A DNA stretch of 35,560 bases from Pseudomonas sp. SJZ074 (GTDB taxonomy: Bacteria; Pseudomonadota; Gammaproteobacteria; Pseudomonadales; Pseudomonadaceae). The DNA is taken from the NCBI RefSeq assembly GCF_007828215.1, contig NZ_VIUE01000044.1:1-35560 (forward strand), given 5' to 3'. How positions within the stretch are numbered: the stretch's first letter is position 1; each line of letters opens with the position of its first letter. Below, in pieces: positions 30,802-35,560 of the stretch. The position numbers were made by a program, and so were the translations under genes. The notes under the pieces are model-generated. The model worked only from the letters and a program-made list of their open reading frames with translations, did not search any database and had not been told where the DNA came from.

Positions 30802-32099
30802 CGAGCGACCCCCATTTTCATTGCGGTGACCGGTTTGATGATCGGGTACTCGCGGTGGATGAAGTAGCCGCCAGCGTCGTTCGCGTGATCGATACCGGCG
30901 GTTTTGTCTGGCTCCCCGTTCGCCCCCCAAACCTGCTGTTCCAGGCCATCGGCGTAGGTCGGACAGGTAAATGGATTGACCAGGTAGCGGCGCTCGCCTT
31001 GCGCATTGCAAAACATGGCGTTCATTGCGTTGATGCGGTCCTTCACTGGCGGGTTTGCCGCCGGGGCGATGACCGCGAACCCGGCCTGCTTGAGCATGGC
31101 AAGGTCGGTGATGCTGGCGTTTACGGACTTGCGCGAGTCGCCCGAAGCATCCGGGTAAATCCTGATCTCGCACGCCTTCTTGAAGTCGTTGCCGTCGTGC
31201 TGCCAATACCGCTCTTTGATCCGCCGGATCATGTCAGGCGTGTCGTAGCCATCAATCAGTTCATCAACCGCCCTGGGCAGCCCCTGGTCACGCTTGACGT
31301 GTGTGATCGCTGCCATCTTGCCGACGTTGAAGTCCATCCCGATAAACAGCGGCTCGCCAGGCTGCACGGTGTCGAAACACTGGTTCAACTTGCGGTCATA
31401 CGCCGTGTAGATCGTCCCGGACGTCAGGTTGACGAACTGGCCCTTCAGGTAAGCCAGGATCAACTGTGGCGGATACGACTCCATCAGCGACTCGATGTAG
31501 TCGTCCGGCAGGTTCAGCTCATTGTCGAAGGTGCTGGCTTGAACCAGGCCATACATATCCTTCAGTGAAGGCTTGTCGCGCAGCTGCTTCACGAACTGCT
31601 GGAAGACGAACTTGAAGCCCTCAGGCGTCGTGGTGACGTCCACCCCGTTCTTCAGCCCGGGCAGGTTGTACCGCATACGGGCAATGATCTTGCGCCAGGC
31701 CTGCTGCGCTTTGACTGCGGTCAGCACGTCCAGCTCATCCACCAGGGCGTGACCGATCTTGAAGCCGACAATGGTCTGCGGCTTCTCCATCGAGCGGCAT
31801 ATCACAGTGCCGCGTGACTGCCGGCCGCTGTAAATGTGAACCTCATGGTTCGCCTGGTTGATCTTTGTCTTCAGCCCCCAGTCGTAAGCCACCTCATCCA
31901 TGGTGGGATAGAAGATGTCCCGGATCTGCGGGTAGGTCGGGGCGAAGTAGCCAGCATTGACGCCAGGCCACTCCATGAAATGCTTGCTCAGCGCCGAGCA
32001 CCCCACCCAAGTCTTGCCTGAGCCGAACCCGGCAACGAACGCACGGAATTTGTGGGGAAGCGTGAGGAACTGAGACTGGGGAACATTAAGGCTCGGCAT
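30798..32099 (-). CDS. terL: Terminase large subunit, 433 aa
   Basis: The Walker A GFGSGKTW is near residue 25-35. The ATPase body includes HALVDELDVL (Walker B-like, Asp-Glu). A nuclease domain follows, with FIGMDFNVGKMAAI and a later acidic pair (GIDHANDAGGY). It packages DNA into the head. The start MPSLNVPQSQFLTLP at 32099 has GAGGAAA upstream and overlaps the small subunit by 14 bp. Confidence 0.96.
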   Translation of the reverse strand: MPSLNVPQSQFLTLPHKFRAFVAGFGSGKTWVGCSALSKHFMEWPGVNAGYFAPTYPQIRDIFYPTMDEVAYDWGLKTKINQANHEVHIYSGRQSRGTVICRSMEKPQTIVGFKIGHALVDELDVLTAVKAQQAWRKIIARMRYNLPGLKNGVDVTTTPEGFKFVFQQFVKQLRDKPSLKDMYGLVQASTFDNELNLPDDYIESLMESYPPQLILAYLKGQFVNLTSGTIYTAYDRKLNQCFDTVQPGEPLFIGMDFNVGKMAAITHVKRDQGLPRAVDELIDGYDTPDMIRRIKERYWQHDGNDFKKACEIRIYPDASGDSRKSVNASITDLAMLKQAGFAVIAPAANPPVKDRINAMNAMFCNAQGERRYLVNPFTCPTYADGLEQQVWGANGEPDKTAGIDHANDAGGYFIHREYPIIKPVTAMKMGVAR

Positions 32100-32547
32100 T
32101 CGGTTTCCTCGCATCCACTACGTCGACCTGGATACGGGTCGGAATAGCCGGCTCATCGTCTGGCTCTTCCTTCCGCTGGCGATTCACGTAGATATCGCCG
32201 ACTTCCTTGGCGGCCTGTTCCAAGATCTGCATGGCAAGGCCGATGTTCTTCATCGACTCTGCCCGCTCGACAAACCGGTTCATGGCCCGCAATCGATACG
32301 CTCGGTTGGCGATGGGGATCTCGGCCGTCTCTTCGCGAAAGCGCTTTCGGGTGTCGTGGAACAGGGCCACCCACTTCTTCGCCAGGTCACGGCCTGCGCG
32401 CTTCGTTGGGTCTTGGGCCTCGCATTGCTGACGACTCACTTCAATCCCGAATTCCTCCCGGACAGCGGCTGCAACTTGAGAGGGAGTGTCAAAGCATGCC
32501 AAGGCCTGAACGATGAAGCCTTTCACCTCATTGTTCAGGGCTGCCAT
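32086..32547 (-). CDS. Terminase small subunit, DUF2280 family, 153 aa
   Basis: Starts MAALNNEVKGFIVQALACFD. The N-terminal helices (SQVAAAVREEFGIEVSRQQC) form a DNA-binding fold, and the order before TerL is canonical. DUF2280 proteins of Pseudomonas phages fill this slot. It recognises the packaging site. Confidence 0.9.
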   Translation of the reverse strand: MAALNNEVKGFIVQALACFDTPSQVAAAVREEFGIEVSRQQCEAQDPTKRAGRDLAKKWVALFHDTRKRFREETAEIPIANRAYRLRAMNRFVERAESMKNIGLAMQILEQAAKEVGDIYVNRQRKEEPDDEPAIPTRIQVDVVDARKPNAEP

Positions 32548-32578
32548 AGGGTAAATTCCGTCTTGGGTCTGTCAGGGG

Positions 32579-33202
32579 TCAGGCCAATCTGAGCAGACAG
32601 GTTCCGCAGGCCCTCGCAATGTTCAATTTCCCCACCTCAGCAGGACTGTTTGCAGCATCTACCAACGCTTGAACGTCAGGGCTCGCACCGTAGCGGCGGA
32701 CCACACCGATGAACTCTTCGACGTCATGCCCCTGGAGCTTGATCTTCGGGGCGCCGTCCTGGGTGAAGGCTGGCTGACCGTATTTGTCTTTGGCGTGGGC
32801 CAGGTGATAAAGCTCGTGCTCTATCAGCGCACAGAACTCCAGGTCGCTGCACTGGGCGCAGTAGTCGGCAGCCAGGGTGATGATGAAAGCCGGCACTTCG
32901 CCGAACCAATCACGCATCTGTTGCTCCATCCGGGCCTTCTGCCAACCGCCGGCCCGGAACGCTATCTGCTCGGCTTGGCCCAGGACGGTGCGGCCCTGCT
33001 TCTCGAATGCTGATGATGCCCATATGACCCGCACGTCGGCGTCGATCAGGTGACCATGGTCTTCGTTGTGGATGCTGCCCGTGTCGGCAAGGATCTCGGC
33101 TTGGAGCCATTCCCACACTTCTGGCGCTGGTGTCAGGCGGATGCCGAAGTCGGACATCTCGGCCAGCTCAACCAACGACAATGGAGGGTATGGCCTTTCC
33201 AT
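32579..33202 (-). CDS. Putative phage metallopeptidase, 207 aa
   Basis: A zinc peptidase motif IEHELYHLAHA (H-E-x-x-H form) lies near residue 130, preceded by YCAQCSDLEFC with several Cys. Such proteins sit before the terminase in many Pseudomonas prophages. The substrate is unknown. The ATG at 33202 has AAGGTG upstream. Confidence 0.85.
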   Translation of the reverse strand: MERPYPPLSLVELAEMSDFGIRLTPAPEVWEWLQAEILADTGSIHNEDHGHLIDADVRVIWASSAFEKQGRTVLGQAEQIAFRAGGWQKARMEQQMRDWFGEVPAFIITLAADYCAQCSDLEFCALIEHELYHLAHAKDKYGQPAFTQDGAPKIKLQGHDVEEFIGVVRRYGASPDVQALVDAANSPAEVGKLNIARACGTCLLRLA

Positions 33203-33275
33203 GAATCACCTTGAGCTTGAAATAGTGGCGAGTTGCCGGTATTGATTGGGTTCAACTCAACGCAAGGAAAGCAAC

Positions 33276-33440
33276 ATGTCCACAACGATCAACGCATCAG
33301 TATTAAACGCCGCGAACGCAGATCTCACTCCGAACGTAAAGCGCGCTTACGCAGTCGCCGCGGCGCTTGAGGCGATTGCCGCCAAAGCTGCTGGGGGTTC
33401 TGATGTAAACCTTAAATCTGAGTTTTTCCATCTCTCCTAG
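33276..33440 (+). CDS. Small phage protein, 54 aa, possibly amber-truncated
   Basis: Starts MSTTINASVLNAANADLTPN and continues to FFHLS, then a TAG at 33438-33440. After the TAG the same frame reads 12 further sensible codons (YADKIQDALKVK) to a TGA at 33477-33479. This suggests a once-longer 67-aa product. Ribosome site AAGGAA. Role unknown. Confidence 0.65.
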   Translation: MSTTINASVLNAANADLTPNVKRAYAVAAALEAIAAKAAGGSDVNLKSEFFHLS

Positions 33441-33532
33441 TACGCAGACAAGATCCAAGATGCGCTTAAAGTGAAGTGATCCTCCCGTGCCGCACTCACC
33501 TGCGGCACACCACCAACAATCGGAGCGAAGCA

Positions 33533-33961
33533 GTGACTGGCAACATCGAAACATTTGATCAGCTTACGGGGCTAATCTTTGCAAAGCTGTACGAGCGCTT
33601 TCCAATTCCCGCCAGCCTGGACATCATGGAATTTCATGAAGTGTTCAGTTCAACCGGGGAAGAGGCAGACATTGACACATCATTTTTTAACGCCTCGGTT
33701 CGCTGGCTGATTGACTCGGGATACATCTCAGACCGAGCAATATGGGCGGGCACGAATAATTTCCAACAATGCACCCTCACAGCTAAAGCTCTTGAAATAT
33801 TGAAGGGTACCCCTTCGGTTCTTTCTGGAAAGAGCATTGGCGACGAATTGCAAACTGCCGTAAAGAGCGGAACTCTTGAATCTTTAAAAGCGCTCACCAA
33901 TGAAGCGCTAAGCCGTGGGTTCGGCATTGCGATAAAGACCGTAACTGACCTGTCTATCTAG
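33533..33961 (+). CDS. Hypothetical phage protein, 142 aa
   Basis: The GTG at 33533 is chosen (GGAG 7 nt upstream). It starts MTGNIETFDQLTGLIFAKLY, a helical protein with ASLDIMEFHEVFSSTGEEAD and a C-terminal amphipathic helix (ALSRGFGIAIKTV). No membrane or signal sequence. Lies between the small amber gene and the holin on the opposite strand. Family not recognised; a phage regulatory role is possible. Confidence 0.65.
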   Translation: MTGNIETFDQLTGLIFAKLYERFPIPASLDIMEFHEVFSSTGEEADIDTSFFNASVRWLIDSGYISDRAIWAGTNNFQQCTLTAKALEILKGTPSVLSGKSIGDELQTAVKSGTLESLKALTNEALSRGFGIAIKTVTDLSI

Positions 33962-33979
33962 CAGACAGGCATCCTCAAC

Positions 33980-34017
33980 CGCGACACAATTTGCTGATTC
34001 GCGAAACGTGTCGCGAC
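33980..34017. repeat. Inverted repeat CGCGACAC / GTGTCGCG
   Basis: Eight-bp perfect arms at 33980-33987 and 34008-34015 with a 20-nt centre; the right arm also lies in a perfect GTCGCGAC palindrome (34010-34017). It lies between the ends of two convergent genes. There is no U tract, so it is probably not a simple terminator. Confidence 0.5.
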
Positions 34018-34350
34018 TTACTCAACCTTCCGGCTCGGCAACTTAAAGTCAGTCACCCGATCCGCAATGTTCCGGATCTTCTCCACGCCCAGGAAGCCAA
34101 CCCAGCCCCCGGCGAAGGTGGCCATGCTCTGCGGCAATCCGAAGAAGTCCAGGCCACTGATAATCGTCAGGGTCAGGCCGCCACAGATGGCGCCTTCCAC
34201 CAGCATCTGGCGACGAGTGCCGCCACCGTAGGTGATCCGCAGAACGGCCATCGCGCAGGACAGCGCAGCCGCATAGAGGATCGGCGAGTGCTGGCTCAAC
34301 CACGCAAACGCTATCGCCCATGTGTCTGGTTTGTCTGGCATGTTTGGCAT
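34018..34350 (-). CDS. Lambda-type phage holin, 110 aa
   Basis: Three hydrophobic helices (about residues 25-42, SPILYAAALSCAMAVLRITY; 52-70, including GAICGGLTLTIISGL; 78-92) with short charged ends. The motifs LRITYGGGTRRQMLVEGA and GVEKIRNIADR match the lambda-family holins of Pseudomonas phages. It forms membrane lesions that release the endolysin at 9899-10324. It lies far from the other lysis genes but upstream of the terminase, as in other phages of this group. Ribosome site GGGGAGG. Confidence 0.9.
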   Translation of the reverse strand: MPNMPDKPDTWAIAFAWLSQHSPILYAAALSCAMAVLRITYGGGTRRQMLVEGAICGGLTLTIISGLDFFGLPQSMATFAGGWVGFLGVEKIRNIADRVTDFKLPSRKVE

Positions 34351-34385
34351 CTCGGTTCCTCCCCGTCAGGGAGTGATGGATTCGT

Positions 34386-34400
34386 GCAGGTTTAACCTGC
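34386..34400. repeat. Perfect inverted repeat GCAGGTT-T-AACCTGC
   Basis: A 15-bp operator-like palindrome 36 bp upstream of the holin start. Between 34401 and 34520 I see no gene. The role is unknown; a repressor or antitermination site is possible. Confidence 0.5.
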
Positions 34401-34520
34401 GGATTTGGATCAGTTCCGGCAGTTCATCCAGCCTGGAGCGATGAGAGCGGGAAGCCGAAAACAGAACGCCTAGACCAATGTCGAGGGTGTTAAATCATAA
34501 CTCCAGACACACAAACGCCG

Positions 34521-34549
34521 TTGACGAATTATGCGCCTAGGGTTATAAT
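34521..34549 (+). promoter_or_regulatory. Strong sigma70 promoter for hicAB
   Basis: TTGACG (34521-34526), 17-nt spacer, TATAAT (34544-34549). The -10 is perfect and the -35 is 5/6. It lies 29 nt before the HicA start. Confidence 0.9.
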
Positions 34550-34578
34550 TTTCCCATCAAGCAAACAAGGAGATGGAG

Positions 34579-34761
34579 GTGCAAAGCAGGCAGTTGATAA
34601 AGGAGCTTGAAGCCGCTGGATGGGTTCTAGATCGAGTTACAGGAAGCCATCACATGTTCAAACATCCAAACAACCCCCAGACAGTTCCAGTGCCACACCC
34701 CAAGAAAGACCTACCAATTGGAACTGTCAGGGCAATCAAGAAACTAGCCGGGTTGATGTAA
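34579..34761 (+). CDS. hicA: HicA toxin (mRNA interferase), 60 aa
   Basis: Starts MQSRQLIKELEAAGWVLDRV and contains TGSHHMFKHP with the catalytic His in SHH, then VPHPKKDLPIGTVRAIKK, typical of HicA. The GTG at 34579 is preferred over the ATG at 34573 because AAGGAG is 6 nt before it and the M-x-S-x-x-L-I-K start fits the family. It cleaves mRNA and is neutralised by the adjacent HicB. Confidence 0.92.
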   Translation: MQSRQLIKELEAAGWVLDRVTGSHHMFKHPNNPQTVPVPHPKKDLPIGTVRAIKKLAGLM

Positions 34762-34798
34762 CCCGGCTTCACCCCTTGCACCTCCTGAGGAGATACAC

Positions 34799-35200
34799 AT
34801 GCAATATCCAATCTGCATCGAGTGGGGCGACGAGAAGACCGCCACCGGCATCCAGATTCCAGACATCCCGGGCGCGATTACAGCCGGCGACACATTCGAA
34901 GAGGCCTACAGCTCTGCTGTCGAGATTGCCAACATCATGCTCGAAGAGATCGCGTCGAGCGGCAAACCAATCCCGCTGCCATCGGCGACAGCTCATCACC
35001 GTAGCAATCCGGAGTTTGCCGATATGGGCTGGGGGATGCTGGAACTGGACATTACCCCCTACCTGGGGAAAACCGAGAAGGTCAACGTGACCCTTCCTGG
35101 CTTTGTGGTGCAGCAGATCGACCGCTTCGTCCGGGATCACAACATCAAGAGTCGCTCGTCATTCTTGGCTGACGCAGCCATGGAAAAACTGGGCCGGTGA
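34799..35200 (+). CDS. hicB: HicB antitoxin, 133 aa
   Basis: Starts MQYPICIEWGDEKTATGIQI, an RNase-H-like HicB fold binding the toxin. The C-terminus (about residues 90-133, VNVTLPGFVVQQIDRFVRDH) is a ribbon-helix-helix DNA-binding domain. It autoregulates the operon and blocks HicA. GAGGAG lies upstream of the ATG. The gap to hicA is 37 bp. Confidence 0.93.
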   Translation: MQYPICIEWGDEKTATGIQIPDIPGAITAGDTFEEAYSSAVEIANIMLEEIASSGKPIPLPSATAHHRSNPEFADMGWGMLELDITPYLGKTEKVNVTLPGFVVQQIDRFVRDHNIKSRSSFLADAAMEKLGR

Positions 35201-35465
35201 GAAACCGCTGTATATGCGGAGGCCCTGAATAGGTGCGCGTGTCTTTCCACGCCGTCCGCCAAAGACCTTCGCAGCGTCGACGCCCCAATGCATCGATCTC
35301 GCCGCTCAAGTCTCGCGCCACCCGGAAAGCATGTGAGGTCAAGGTGCGCGGGCTGCCGGTGTTGTTTCCGTACGCCGCACTACCGGCTATCGACGTCCAG
35401 GCCGTCCCGAGGGCTGCCCTGGCTACAGGTGAATTTGAGGCAATAAAAAACCCGGCTCAGTGGCC
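35201..35465. other. Stretch without a recognisable gene
   Basis: After hicB I see only short frames (one minus-strand frame of 65 codons with no good ribosome site). The right part has AAAAAACCCGGCTCAGTGGCC (first 20 positions from 35445), which looks like one arm of the late-operon hairpins, interrupted by the next element. No promoter is apparent. Confidence 0.5.
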
Positions 35466-35560
35466 TAATGCTGTTCACTTAAGCGGAGCGGCCTTACGAT
35501 CTACCGGATACCGAGTTTTGGAAATCTTCACTGTCCTCGGCCGCCCTGGCCTTGGACGGT
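35466..35560 (-). mobile_element. End of an IS4-like insertion sequence (partial)
   Basis: A minus-strand frame runs from the window edge to TGA at 35475-35477 and ends PRTVKISKTRYPVDRKAAPLK-like (Pro, Arg and Lys rich). This is the C-terminal style of IS4-family transposases, which end close to the element tip. Only 28 codons are visible. The element end is placed near 35466, where the hairpin-like AAAAAACCCGGCTCAGTGG is interrupted. The family is an inference. Confidence 0.55.

Noticed and set aside
30802..31206. N-terminal extension of the portal frame
   Set aside because: Lies inside the terminase gene in another frame; the ATGA overlap gives the natural portal start.
35145..35342. 65-codon minus-strand frame overlapping hicB
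   Set aside because: No ribosome site, overlaps the HicB end and no family recognised, so not called.
1..35560. CRISPR array
   Set aside because: No regularly spaced 20-40 bp repeats were seen; the only close tandem repeat is the 11-bp-period triplet at 7939.

Overview
The window is phage-derived DNA, most likely from a Pseudomonas chromosome. That genus call rests on a DUF1654 remnant, a DUF2280-type small terminase, a Cro/CII pair of the type seen in Pseudomonas prophages, and moderately GC-rich codon use. It is an inference from protein families; no ribosomal or housekeeping gene is present.

Region 1 (1-8.0 kb) is a patchwork of accessory and lysogeny genes from a decayed prophage. From the left it holds a DUF5677-like protein, a small unknown protein, a lipoprotein, a beta-class DNA methyltransferase, a small zinc-binding protein, a two-helix membrane protein, the front half of a C5 DNA methyltransferase, a CII-like regulator missing its tail, a 91-aa conserved-looking protein, a Cro-like repressor, an S24 CI repressor with its operators, a zinc-ribbon protein, a coiled-coil membrane protein, a DUF1654 fragment and the catalytic half of a tyrosine integrase. 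Two deletion joints are visible: near 4520 (methyltransferase tail against CII tail) and near 7380 (integrase head against DUF1654 head).

Region 2 (7.94-8.1 kb) is an attachment region. Three TTTTGCGC repeats at 11-bp period follow the integrase stop. Then come a terminator and 47 nt matching the 3' half of a tRNA-Pro(GGG) gene, CCA included.

Region 3 (8.28-9.4 kb) is an SOS cassette: a LexA box, a 122-aa protein of unknown function and a YedK/HMCES-type SRAP protein.

Region 4 (9.4-33.2 kb) is a nearly complete lambda-like siphovirus late module on the minus strand, read right to left. The order is metallopeptidase, small and large terminase, portal, minor head protein, scaffold, major capsid, head-tail connectors, tail terminator, tail tube, tail assembly chaperone with a -1 frameshift extension, tape measure, M-like protein, an inserted fibre plus chaperone pair, L, K, a lipoprotein moron, I, J, two short post-J tail proteins, endolysin and Rz/Rz1. 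Many joints are 4-nt ATGA overlaps, and hairpin/U-tract terminators sit between several of the genes.

Region 5 (33.2-35.56 kb) holds a small ORF with an in-frame amber codon, a 142-aa unknown, a lambda-type holin, a HicAB toxin-antitoxin pair with a strong sigma70 promoter, a stretch without a recognisable gene, and the end of an IS4-like element running off the window.

The layout (integrase remnant - tRNA 3' end - late end of a phage) fits either two prophages integrated in tandem at one tRNA-Pro gene, the left one decayed, or a single phage seen across its attP. No replication or antitermination genes are in the window.
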